Shown: in pieces, positions 1-5,166 of the stretch | Layout of the letters: the number at the start of each line of letters is the position of its first letter | Position numbering within the stretch: the stretch's first letter is position 1 | Program-made: the position numbers and the translations under genes | Notes under the pieces: generated by a model | Database searches by the model: none | What the model saw: the letters and a program-made list of their open reading frames with translations, nothing else | Told to the model about the DNA's origin: nothing | Source: Lachnospiraceae bacterium | Lineage (GTDB): Bacteria; Bacillota_A; Clostridia; Lachnospirales; Lachnospiraceae | Assembly (NCBI GenBank): GCA_016291475.1 | Contig: JAEEXJ010000146.1 | Coordinates: 1 to 5,170, forward strand | Reading direction: 5' to 3' | Length of the DNA: 5,170 bases

Positions 1-9
1 TTCCTCCTT
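1..9 (-). promoter_or_regulatory. Strong Shine-Dalgarno site of a gene starting beyond the left edge
   Basis: Read on the minus strand, the last bases of the window are AGAAGGAGGAA, with GGAGG at 7-3. This is a near-perfect ribosome binding site, and the start codon should fall a few bases outside the window. With the CIRCE element and promoter upstream, the missing gene is most likely a HrcA-regulated chaperone gene, groES being the usual first gene. The identity is inferred, because no coding sequence of it is visible. Confidence 0.8.
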
Positions 10-16
10 CTATCCG

Positions 17-67
17 AGGACATCCTGATGTGCCGTTATGGTCACCTTTGAGTTATCCGGATGTCCT
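17..67 (-). promoter_or_regulatory. Inverted repeat in the 5' leader of the CIRCE-controlled gene
   Basis: A perfect 9-bp inverted repeat, AGGACATCC at 17-25 and GGATGTCCT at 59-67, encloses 33 bases. It lies entirely in the predicted 5' leader (transcription start near 83) and ends about 10 bases before the Shine-Dalgarno site. In RNA it would bring the mRNA 5' region close to the ribosome site. The palindrome ATCCGGAT (55-62) at the base of one arm allows an alternative small fold. Possible roles are transcript stabilisation or control of translation; neither is shown by sequence alone. Confidence 0.5.
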
Positions 68-89
68 TTGTTTTCTTTGTTCTAGATGC

Positions 90-118
90 AATATAACACG
101 CATTGTTAGCACTGTCAA
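90..118 (-). promoter_or_regulatory. Sigma-A promoter of the off-window gene to the left
   Basis: On the minus strand, a perfect -35 box TTGACA (118-113) is followed after exactly 17 bases by TATATT (95-90), a five-of-six match to the -10 consensus. Transcription would begin near 83 and run off the left edge. The -35 box sits across the spacer and one arm of the CIRCE element, so bound repressor would block RNA polymerase directly. Confidence 0.85.
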
Positions 119-132
119 TAGGTGAGTGCTAA
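106..132 (-). promoter_or_regulatory. CIRCE operator (HrcA binding site)
   Basis: The sequence has TTAGCACTG (106-114), nine bases, then GAGTGCTAA (124-132). The CIRCE consensus is TTAGCACTC-N9-GAGTGCTAA, so 17 of 18 arm positions match and the 9-base spacer is exact. CIRCE is the operator of the heat-shock repressor HrcA and in Firmicutes controls groESL and hrcA-grpE-dnaK-dnaJ. It overlaps the -35 box of the minus-strand promoter, so the regulated gene lies off the left edge. groES is the more likely of the two targets; dnaK-operon or another target cannot be excluded. Confidence 0.93.
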
Positions 133-141
133 TTTATTTCT

Positions 142-179
142 AAAAAAATTGTGAAGCCCTTTGGAAGCAGCTTCACAAT
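142..179 (-). terminator. Rho-independent terminator of the 152-residue lipoprotein gene
   Basis: A perfect 10-bp stem (GCTTCACAAT at 170-179 with ATTGTGAAGC at 148-157) encloses a 12-base loop, and on the minus strand it is followed by a run of T down to position 142. It lies 12 bases past the stop codon of the upstream lipoprotein gene. It isolates that gene from the CIRCE promoter, whose operator begins only about 10 bases further on. Confidence 0.9.
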
Positions 180-191
180 CCTGAAATGTAC

Positions 192-650
192 TTATTTTGT
201 ATAATATCCGAGATCTTCGGCAAAGGCTATAACATCGTTCTTGTCTGACTCGGGAGCCCAGACATGTAGAATTGTATTATCTACACGACATGTAATAATA
301 TAACCGCCGTCACCTTTTCCCTCTTCAATCTTATAGTTTGAACCCTCAGTTTCGGAGTCTACGGTTTCAACATACATATCCAAAAGAGTTATACCTTTAT
401 CACAGGAATCGGCATCACTTCCGAAATCAAAGAACGTATATGACCAGCCGTTTGTAGTTGTTCCGCCTACCTGTTTAGCACCGTTTGGCAAGGTCTTATC
501 GTAGGCATCCGTAGAATCATATATGCCCATCTCTTTAATCTTATCCACTACGGCGGTAGTAGTTGTGGGCTGCAGCTTACCTCCGCCGCACGCACAGAGC
601 ACAGACAACATTGTAACAGCAAGAACAAGGTACTTAAGTGTTTTTTTCAT
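192..650 (-). CDS. Small lipoprotein of unknown function (152 aa)
   Basis: I do not recognise a family. The N-terminus is a lipoprotein signal: MKKTLKY, a hydrophobic stretch at residues 8-18, and lipobox L18-C19-A20-C21. The mature protein would therefore be lipid-anchored at Cys21 on the outer face of the membrane. A Gly/Thr-rich linker (about 22-33) leads into a globular part of about 115 residues, acidic and rich in aromatics, with W69, Y71, F73, F74, F76, W131 and the C-terminal GYY. Cys83 and Cys121 could form a disulfide. The start is supported by AAAGGATG eight bases upstream. The gene has its own candidate promoter and a strong terminator, so it looks monocistronic. Nothing in the sequence ties it to zinc or to the neighbouring GTPase. 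It could be a small cell-surface protein of the PepSY-like or DUF type, but that is a guess. Confidence 0.85.
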   Translation of the reverse strand: MKKTLKYLVLAVTMLSVLCACGGGKLQPTTTTAVVDKIKEMGIYDSTDAYDKTLPNGAKQVGGTTTNGWSYTFFDFGSDADSCDKGITLLDMYVETVDSETEGSNYKIEEGKGDGGYIITCRVDNTILHVWAPESDKNDVIAFAEDLGYYTK

Positions 651-691
651 TTCTTACATCCTTTCATAAAAACAAAAAACCAGCGGCCATC

Positions 692-720
692 ATCATAACA
701 TAATCGCGACACAGTTTCCA
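692..720 (-). promoter_or_regulatory. Candidate extended -10 promoter of the small lipoprotein gene
   Basis: On the minus strand, TGGAAA (720-715) is four of six to the -35 consensus. After 17 bases it is followed by TATGAT (697-692), five of six, preceded by TG one base upstream (TGTTATGAT, an extended -10). Transcription would start near 685, giving a leader of about 35 bases before the ATG. The rest of 651-781 holds no gene and no convincing terminator for the GTPase gene upstream. Confidence 0.6.
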
Positions 721-781
721 TAAATTATTTACATCTCGTATATCACTGCATGATAGCCATCATTTAAGTTTCCTGTTCCGT

Positions 782-1711
782 TCACCTCATGACTGCCCGT
801 CCCGTTGGACAAAGCCTTGATCTTATCTTCTTCTCATCAAGATTTTTACCGATTATGACGCATTGGCATTCATCGTCCGGTGAACCTGTTATGGCATACA
901 TTCTGTCCGCAAGGTCGAATCTTACCATTTCGTCGCTAACCCACAATGTGCCCTTTGCCCTGCTTACAAGCCCGAACTCTCCTCTCAGTGCATCTTCCAG
1001 AAACTGTATTAGCTGCACCGGATTTTTGACTCCTGCCTTTTGAAGGCTTACCTGCGAAAAGACATCTTCCGGTTTCTTTTGCGGGGAAGCGGTATGAGAA
1101 GCCACGGCATCATCTTCGCCTTCCCATATATTCTCCCACCACTCATCATCCATCTTGGAATAATGCATTCCGCATATCTCGGCTGCTGTATTGATCTTTC
1201 TTATCTCATCCGATACCGCCTCTATCTCTGCGGGATCGGTATTTTCGCACTTGGAAAAGACAACCTTTTTTGCGGATGCGATCTGATCCGTATAAAGGTC
1301 AGGATACTCCTTCATGTTATGTCTGTAAGTTTCGGGAGATACGATGACTATCGGCGGAAGCAGAGTATTTACCGTCTTCAGAATGGGACTAAGATTGTCT
1401 ATTATGCTGCTTAGCCTTCCCACTCCGGTGGGCTCGATGATAAGATACTCGGGGCCGATTGAGGAATAGATGGTAAATACGGAATTTACGAAGCTGTCTT
1501 TCATGGTACAGCAAACACAGCCCTCCATGAATTCCAGGACTTTTATCTCACCGGCTTTGGGAGAAGAATTCTGAAGTTCAAGAGAATCGAGATTGTTTGC
1601 ACCGTACTCATTCTCCATTATCACGGGCTTTTTATCGGTCCGCGTTATCAGTTCTTTTATGAAAGTTGTTTTACCTGCTCCGAGAAAACCCGATATAAGT
1701 AAAATCTGCAT
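782..1711 (-). CDS. COG0523 (CobW/P47K/ZNG1-like) GTPase metallochaperone
   Basis: A cytoplasmic G3E-family GTPase whose relatives (YciC, ZigA, ZNG1, CobW) pass metal, often zinc, to client proteins using GTP hydrolysis. Seen in the 309-residue product: beta-1 and Walker A GFLGAGKTT at 8-16; the family's metal-binding CxCC motif GCVCCT at 64-69; Walker B region LIIEPTG at 90-96; and a C-terminal domain (about 217-305) with the GVKNPVQLIQFL and KGTLWVSD stretches typical of CobW_C. The base-recognition motif, normally NKxD, is SKCE at 153-156. No histidine-rich linker is present; instead the linker carries an acidic, tryptophan-rich patch (about 188-201). Start choice: an in-frame ATG at 1732 lies inside a terminator T-run and has no ribosome site, whereas the ATG at 1711 has GGAG (1721-1718) six bases upstream and places MQILLISGF at the N-terminus, as in the family. 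Zinc is the likeliest metal given the neighbours; cobalt or nickel is possible. Confidence 0.92.
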   Translation of the reverse strand: MQILLISGFLGAGKTTFIKELITRTDKKPVIMENEYGANNLDSLELQNSSPKAGEIKVLEFMEGCVCCTMKDSFVNSVFTIYSSIGPEYLIIEPTGVGRLSSIIDNLSPILKTVNTLLPPIVIVSPETYRHNMKEYPDLYTDQIASAKKVVFSKCENTDPAEIEAVSDEIRKINTAAEICGMHYSKMDDEWWENIWEGEDDAVASHTASPQKKPEDVFSQVSLQKAGVKNPVQLIQFLEDALRGEFGLVSRAKGTLWVSDEMVRFDLADRMYAITGSPDDECQCVIIGKNLDEKKIRSRLCPTGRAVMR

Positions 1712-1717
1712 CAGATG

Positions 1718-1721
1718 CTCC
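1718..1721 (-). promoter_or_regulatory. Shine-Dalgarno site that decides the GTPase start
   Basis: GGAG on the minus strand is followed by CATCTG and then ATG at 1711. It starts two bases after the T-run of the upstream terminator. The in-frame ATGs at 1732 and 1723 lie in or against the terminator tail, or overlap this site, and so cannot use it. Confidence 0.8.
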
Positions 1722-1723
1722 AT

Positions 1724-1754
1724 AAAAAACATAGGGCAGTCATATCGACTGCCC
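1724..1754 (-). terminator. Rho-independent terminator between the alcohol dehydrogenase and GTPase genes
   Basis: On the minus strand, GGGCAGTC (1754-1747), loop GATAT, and GACTGCCC (1741-1734) form a perfect GC-rich 8-bp stem. It is followed by TATG and then six T (1729-1724). It begins 14 bases past the dehydrogenase stop codon. The T-run is interrupted by A and G close to the stem, so termination may be partial. The GTPase ribosome site begins two bases after the T-run, and I see no convincing promoter between the two genes, so downstream expression probably depends on readthrough. Confidence 0.85.
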
Positions 1755-1768
1755 CATGATGATTTCGA

Positions 1769-2836
1769 TTAAGGCTGGTTATCAAGGATTACAACGGGCT
1801 TGATAAGATCAGCGGGCTTATCTTTCATAAGCTGCAGCGCTTCGGGAATGTGCTCCCAGCCGTGGAATACGTGTGAAGTGAGCTTGCTTACATCAAGCTT
1901 GCCGGATGAAACAAGTGCTCCGAGCTTCTCCATACGGAGTCTTCCGCCGGGCATGAGACCTCCTGCGATCTGCTTGTGGCCCATTCCTACGCCCCACTCT
2001 ACGCGGGGGATATTGATGTAGTCACCGCTTCCGAGGTAATTGACATTACCAATCTTTCCGCCGGCTTTGAGTGACTTCACTGCGGACTCGAAAGTATCAA
2101 CTCCGCCGCCGGCAACAACTACTCTGTCAACACCCTGACCGTTTGTTGCGGCAAGAACCTGATCTTCGATTGTTCCGTTCTTGTAGCTGATGAATTCATC
2201 CGCACCGTAGAACTTGGCAGCTTCAACGCACTTAGGGCGGGTTCCTACTGCGATTATGCGGGATGCACCACGCATACGTGCACCTGCAACACTCATAAGT
2301 CCTACAGGTCCGATACCGATTACGAGAACGGTATCACCGAACTGGATATCCGCAAGTTCAACACCGTGGAATCCGGTAGGAACCATGTCGGAAAGCATGC
2401 AGGCATCCTCAAGGCTCATTCCTTCAGGCATGTGTGCAAGGTTTCCGTCCGCATCGTTTACATGGAAGAACTCCGAATCAAGACCATCCTTGAAGTTGGA
2501 GAATTTCCATCCTGCGAGCATTCCGCCGGAATGCATTGAGTATCCTGCCTGTGCCTCAAGTGAGTTCCAGTCGGGTGTAATGGCAGGTACAAGGACCTTA
2601 TCACCGGGCTTGAAATCCTTGACCATGCTTCCTACTTCAACAACTTCCGCACAGCCTTCATGGCCCAGGATCATGTTGTGACGGTCACCTACGGCACCTT
2701 CCCACACAGTGTGTACGTCAGAGGTACAGATGGCAATCGCCAGGGGACGACAGATCGCATCCATCGGTCCGCAGGCAGGACGTTCCTTTTCGATCCAGCC
2801 TACCTCACCGATCTTCAGCATTGCAAAACCTTTCAT
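1769..2836 (-). CDS. adh: NADP-dependent secondary alcohol (isopropanol) dehydrogenase, zinc-dependent
   Basis: A medium-chain dehydrogenase that interconverts secondary alcohols and ketones (and some aldehydes) in the cytoplasm. It resembles the C. beijerinckii and Thermoanaerobacter brockii enzymes from end to end, with shared blocks MKGFAML, GWIEKERP, GMLAGWKFSNFKDG and KDKPADLIKPVVIL. At 355 residues it is four longer than the usual 351. The catalytic zinc ligands are all present at the family positions: Cys37, His59, Glu60 and Asp150. The structural-zinc cysteine loop of horse-liver-type enzymes is absent, as expected for this subfamily. The Rossmann motif is GIGPVG (174-179). Gly198, Arg200 and Tyr218, which bind the 2'-phosphate of NADP in this group, are kept, and position 199 is Thr instead of Ser. 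GGAG seven bases upstream supports the start. It has its own promoter and terminator. Substrate preference (2-propanol, 2,3-butanediol, acetaldehyde) cannot be read from sequence. Confidence 0.95.
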   Translation of the reverse strand: MKGFAMLKIGEVGWIEKERPACGPMDAICRPLAIAICTSDVHTVWEGAVGDRHNMILGHEGCAEVVEVGSMVKDFKPGDKVLVPAITPDWNSLEAQAGYSMHSGGMLAGWKFSNFKDGLDSEFFHVNDADGNLAHMPEGMSLEDACMLSDMVPTGFHGVELADIQFGDTVLVIGIGPVGLMSVAGARMRGASRIIAVGTRPKCVEAAKFYGADEFISYKNGTIEDQVLAATNGQGVDRVVVAGGGVDTFESAVKSLKAGGKIGNVNYLGSGDYINIPRVEWGVGMGHKQIAGGLMPGGRLRMEKLGALVSSGKLDVSKLTSHVFHGWEHIPEALQLMKDKPADLIKPVVILDNQP

Positions 2837-2852
2837 GACTAATCTCCTTTGT

Positions 2853-2870
2853 TTGATATTTTTTTATCAA
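2853..2870 (-). promoter_or_regulatory. 18-bp inverted repeat downstream of the dehydrogenase promoter, Rex-like operator candidate
   Basis: TTGATA (2853-2858), six T, then TATCAA (2865-2870) form a perfect 6+6+6 palindrome. It lies about 8 to 25 bases after the predicted transcription start and five bases before the Shine-Dalgarno site. The Rex (NADH/NAD+ sensor) consensus in clostridia is TTGTTAA-N4-TTAACAA, also 18 bp with TTG/CAA ends; this site keeps the ends and overall length but differs at inner positions. The stem is all A-U except one G-C pair, so it would be a poor RNA hairpin, and a protein operator is more likely. The regulator's identity is inference. Confidence 0.5.
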
Positions 2871-2883
2871 GCATCACTTCTTA

Positions 2884-2912
2884 ATTATAGCCATAAAAAG
2901 GTTCTATGTCAT
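2884..2912 (-). promoter_or_regulatory. Sigma-A promoter of the alcohol dehydrogenase gene
   Basis: On the minus strand, ATGACA (2912-2907, five of six to consensus) is followed after exactly 17 bases by a perfect TATAAT (2889-2884). The predicted start is near 2877, giving a leader of about 40 bases. This makes the dehydrogenase gene independent of the transporter operon upstream, although I see no strong terminator separating them. Confidence 0.85.
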
Positions 2913-2936
2913 CCGATTTTTGTGAAAATTGCAAAA

Positions 2937-3575
2937 TTATTCTACGATTTTTGCGTTTCTTAGAGTGCAATATGTATAACCGCCGTCCACATAGGTATCA
3001 AATTCACCTATTACTGTGACATCGTCACCGTATTTCGGATAATCATCCGGAAAAGAATACGAATCATCAAGGACAAACTCTATTCCCTGTGAACAGCACT
3101 GTGTCGCATCCTGAATTATGCAGGCACAGTAGAAATTCTCAATCTCGGTGGTATCTGTGCATGCATACATGCCGGTCATCTTAACGGTTTTCCCAAGATA
3201 TCTGTCGGGTTCCGATATCAGGCTGTAGACCTGTGAATATACCATGATAGCCGGTAATACCGTAAGGTCTATATCAACGCCTTCAGTCTGCATAACGGAT
3301 TCGTCAAGGCCGTTCATATCCGGAGCGGGTGCATCTGCATTAACTCCGCTCTGACGCGCATAATCATCTTCCGCATTTTCGGAAAGTCCGGGAACCTCGC
3401 TTAAGTCACCCTGATTGGCATAAGCCTCAGCGTCAGCTTCAGCCATCCTTGCTGCAAGTACATCTTCAACGGAAGAAGAATCCGTAAAGACCGCATCGTG
3501 TGAAGCGGTTGAATTACCGCACGCGGTAAGCATCAGCGTAGTACATAAACATATTGCAACCAATTTCTTTTTCAT
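2937..3575 (-). CDS. Cysteine-rich lipoprotein of the metal-transporter operon (212 aa)
   Basis: A predicted lipid-anchored extracytoplasmic protein. The signal peptide MKKKLVAICLC ends in lipobox L16-T17-A18-C19. Residues 20-105 are low-complexity, acidic and Ala/Asp/Glu/Ser-rich, probably a disordered tether. The folded part, about 106-212, looks like a small beta domain: YLGKTVKMTGMY at 126-137 is typical of OB-like folds, and the end (DDVTVIGEF, YTYCTLRNAKIV) reads as strands. Six cysteines fall in this domain: 139, 150, 152, 160, 161 and 203. They include CxC and CC pairs in a stretch reminiscent of the C-terminal domain of YcgQ/TIGR03943-type proteins, which are linked to zinc. Its ATG lies one base after the permease stop (TGAtATG), so it is translationally coupled, with GGAG inside the last permease codons. 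A role in binding or handing over metal at the cell surface is inference from cysteines plus operon position. The name of the family is not certain. Confidence 0.88.
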   Translation of the reverse strand: MKKKLVAICLCTTLMLTACGNSTASHDAVFTDSSSVEDVLAARMAEADAEAYANQGDLSEVPGLSENAEDDYARQSGVNADAPAPDMNGLDESVMQTEGVDIDLTVLPAIMVYSQVYSLISEPDRYLGKTVKMTGMYACTDTTEIENFYCACIIQDATQCCSQGIEFVLDDSYSFPDDYPKYGDDVTVIGEFDTYVDGGYTYCTLRNAKIVE

Positions 3576-3576
3576 A

Positions 3577-4416
3577 TCATCTTGCTCCTTCTAACCTTCC
3601 GACAAGCGAACATATGGCGAAAGCTATGATATCCGTCGCAACTATGGTTGAGCCTACGGGAGTTCCCGCAAGCATTGAGATCACGATTCCGAAGAATGCG
3701 CAAAATACCGAAAGGATTGCCGAAAATATCGTAACGCTCCTGAAAGTCTTAAATATTCTCATGGATGAGAGTGCGGGAAATATAACAAGCGCCGATATGA
3801 GGAGCGATCCTACAAGATTCATGGCAAGTACGATTATGACGGCTATCACAACCGCGATCAGAAGATTGTACGCATTGACTTTTGTTCCGGCACTTCTTGC
3901 AAATGTCTCATCAAATGTGACCGCGAATATCTTGTTATAGAAAAAGATAAATACGATAACGACTATAACCGATAAAACAGCGCAGATAGTAACCTCTCTT
4001 CTCGTAAGCGTAAGTATGGACATGGATCCGAAAAGAGTACTGCATACATCTCCCGACAGATTCGTTGAAGTCGAGAATTTATTCATAAGGAGATATCCGA
4101 AAGCAAGGGCTCCGACGGATATCATCGCTATAGCAGCATCACCCTTGATCTTGGCATTTTGTCCGGTTCTGAGAAGAAGCACTGCCGCCAGGATCGTTCC
4201 GGGAAGGACTACGATCATTGTATTGGTAAGATTTAAAACCGCGGCAATGGACATGACACCGAATGCCACATGACTGAGTCCGTCACCTATGAAGGAATAT
4301 CTCTTGAGCACGAGTGTAACTCCAAGAAGCGATGAGCAGAGAGCAATCAGCACTCCTACAATCATCGAATAGCGTACAAACGGATATTCCATGTACAACA
4401 TAAGTTTATCTATCAT
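3577..4416 (-). CDS. znuB: Metal (zinc/manganese) ABC transporter permease, ABC-3 family
   Basis: The membrane subunit of a cluster-9 metal importer (ZnuB/TroC/MntB type), forming the channel for Zn2+ or Mn2+ together with the adjacent ATPase. The 279 residues are strongly hydrophobic, with about seven or more membrane segments (roughly 16-37, 50-80, 94-112, 140-160, 185-220, 226-248 and 258-274). The family signature GDGLSHVAFG is at 44-53 (GDALSHA in many relatives), following the LLGVTLVLKRYSFIG block. The length is normal for the family. The start is supported by GGTG five bases upstream and matches the usual short N-terminus before the first helix. The gene starts 20 bases after the ATPase stop and ends one base before the lipoprotein start, so the three form an operon. 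Metal choice cannot be decided from the permease; zinc is favoured by the COG0523 GTPase and the cysteine-rich partner nearby. Confidence 0.93.
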   Translation of the reverse strand: MIDKLMLYMEYPFVRYSMIVGVLIALCSSLLGVTLVLKRYSFIGDGLSHVAFGVMSIAAVLNLTNTMIVVLPGTILAAVLLLRTGQNAKIKGDAAIAMISVGALAFGYLLMNKFSTSTNLSGDVCSTLFGSMSILTLTRREVTICAVLSVIVVIVFIFFYNKIFAVTFDETFARSAGTKVNAYNLLIAVVIAVIIVLAMNLVGSLLISALVIFPALSSMRIFKTFRSVTIFSAILSVFCAFFGIVISMLAGTPVGSTIVATDIIAFAICSLVGRLEGAR

Positions 4417-4436
4417 ATCTTCACCGCCCGAAGCCT

Positions 4437-5159
4437 TTACCTGTTGCCGACATGAGGATCTTTACTCTGCATCATCATAAAGATCTTGCCGGCTTTGCTG
4501 TTCAAATATTCACTCTTCGATCCGAAATAGATCGTATTTCCTATATGAAGAATATGATCCGCATATTCAACCGCTGATTTGATGTCATGAGAGATCATCA
4601 CAATGGTGATCCCCTCTTTGTTCAGCTTGGCAACAAGCTCGTACATCTCAGCCGTCACCTTGGGATCCAGTCCGGATACGGGCTCATCGAGGATCAGCAT
4701 TTTCTTAGTCGCACAAAGTGCTCTTGCAAGAAGTACTCTTTGCTGCTGTCCTCCGGAGAGCTCACGGTAACATTTATTCGATAGATCCGTGATGTCCATC
4801 TTCTCCATATTATCCGCAGCGAGTTTCTTCTCCTCACTGTTATAGAAAGGTCTGAGTCCCATTCTGCTCTGACATCCGGATAAAACTATCTCTCTTACCG
4901 ATGCCGGGAAATCTCTCTGCACAACAGTGTGCTGAGGGAGGTATCCGATCTCGCCGGGAATAAGGCCGTCACCGTACTTAACCTCTCCCGCAACCGGTTT
5001 TATCAGTTTTACTAGAGTCTTAACAAGCGTGGATTTACCGGATCCGTTCTCTCCGACAATGCACAGATAATCACCCGAATTTACTTTGAAATTCAGATGC
5101 TCTGCAACTGTCTGACCGCCGTATCCGACCGACAGATCTTTTGCCGTTATCAGTGCCAT
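4437..5159 (-). CDS. znuC: Metal (zinc/manganese) ABC transporter ATP-binding protein
   Basis: The cytoplasmic nucleotide-binding subunit that powers the importer with the permease encoded next. All ABC motifs are intact in the 240 residues: A-loop Tyr13; Walker A GENGSGKST at 36-44; Q-loop Gln76 in YLPQ; signature LSGGQQQRV at 134-142; Walker B MLILDEP at 154-160; D-loop GLD at 163-165; and the switch histidine His191 in ISHD. The YLPQ Q-loop followed by FPASVREIVLSG is typical of the metal-importer (ZnuC/MntB) branch of ABC ATPases. The length is normal. The start has GAGG seven bases upstream (5170-5167). No promoter or Zur-type operator is visible because the gene begins at the right edge; a substrate-binding lipoprotein gene (znuA type) may precede it off-window. 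Zinc is inferred from context; manganese or iron importers share the same motifs. Confidence 0.95.
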   Translation of the reverse strand: MALITAKDLSVGYGGQTVAEHLNFKVNSGDYLCIVGENGSGKSTLVKTLVKLIKPVAGEVKYGDGLIPGEIGYLPQHTVVQRDFPASVREIVLSGCQSRMGLRPFYNSEEKKLAADNMEKMDITDLSNKCYRELSGGQQQRVLLARALCATKKMLILDEPVSGLDPKVTAEMYELVAKLNKEGITIVMISHDIKSAVEYADHILHIGNTIYFGSKSEYLNSKAGKIFMMMQSKDPHVGNR

Positions 5160-5166
5160 GTCCTTT

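Noticed and set aside
17..82. Plus-strand terminator formed by the 17-25/59-67 repeat and the T-rich stretch after it
   Set aside because: The loop is 33 bases and the T-rich stretch is interrupted. The minus-strand ribosome site, promoter and CIRCE place this sequence in a minus-strand leader, with no sign of a plus-strand gene ending here.
746..765. Small hairpins (ATGAT-N4-ATCAT, TATCA-N5-TGATA) after the GTPase gene
   Set aside because: The stems are five A/T-rich pairs with no following T-run. They are too weak to call terminators.
1712..1732. N-terminal extension MFFMEHL on the GTPase
   Set aside because: The ATG at 1732 is in the terminator tail without a ribosome site, and the extension is not typical of the family. 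The ATG at 1711 has correctly spaced GGAG.
1772..1800. Promoter for the GTPase gene inside the end of the dehydrogenase gene (TTGATA near 1786 on the minus strand)
   Set aside because: At 17 bases the -10 position reads TCATCA, and no better -10 exists at 16-18 bases.
2214..2681. Plus-strand open frame of 155 codons opposite the dehydrogenase gene
   Set aside because: It lies wholly antisense to a gene with complete family motifs. Its product is low-complexity Ser/Pro/Thr-rich, with no ribosome site or recognisable domain.
2853..2870. FNR/CRP-type site (TTGAT-N4-ATCAA)
   Set aside because: The half-sites TTGAT and ATCAA are separated by eight bases instead of four, so the geometry is wrong for FNR/CRP dimers.
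2915..2936. Terminator after the cysteine-rich lipoprotein gene
   Set aside because: Only a 5-bp A/T-rich stem (TTTTG/CAAAA) can be drawn, without a GC-rich core or a proper T-run, so readthrough toward the dehydrogenase gene is possible.
3554..3940. Plus-strand open frame of 128 codons antisense to the permease gene
   Set aside because: It is a shadow of the hydrophobic permease reading frame and shows no ribosome site or family features. The same reasoning covers the frames at 789-1043, 1040-1414, 1800-2021, 2660-2963, 4016-4273 and 4587-4784.
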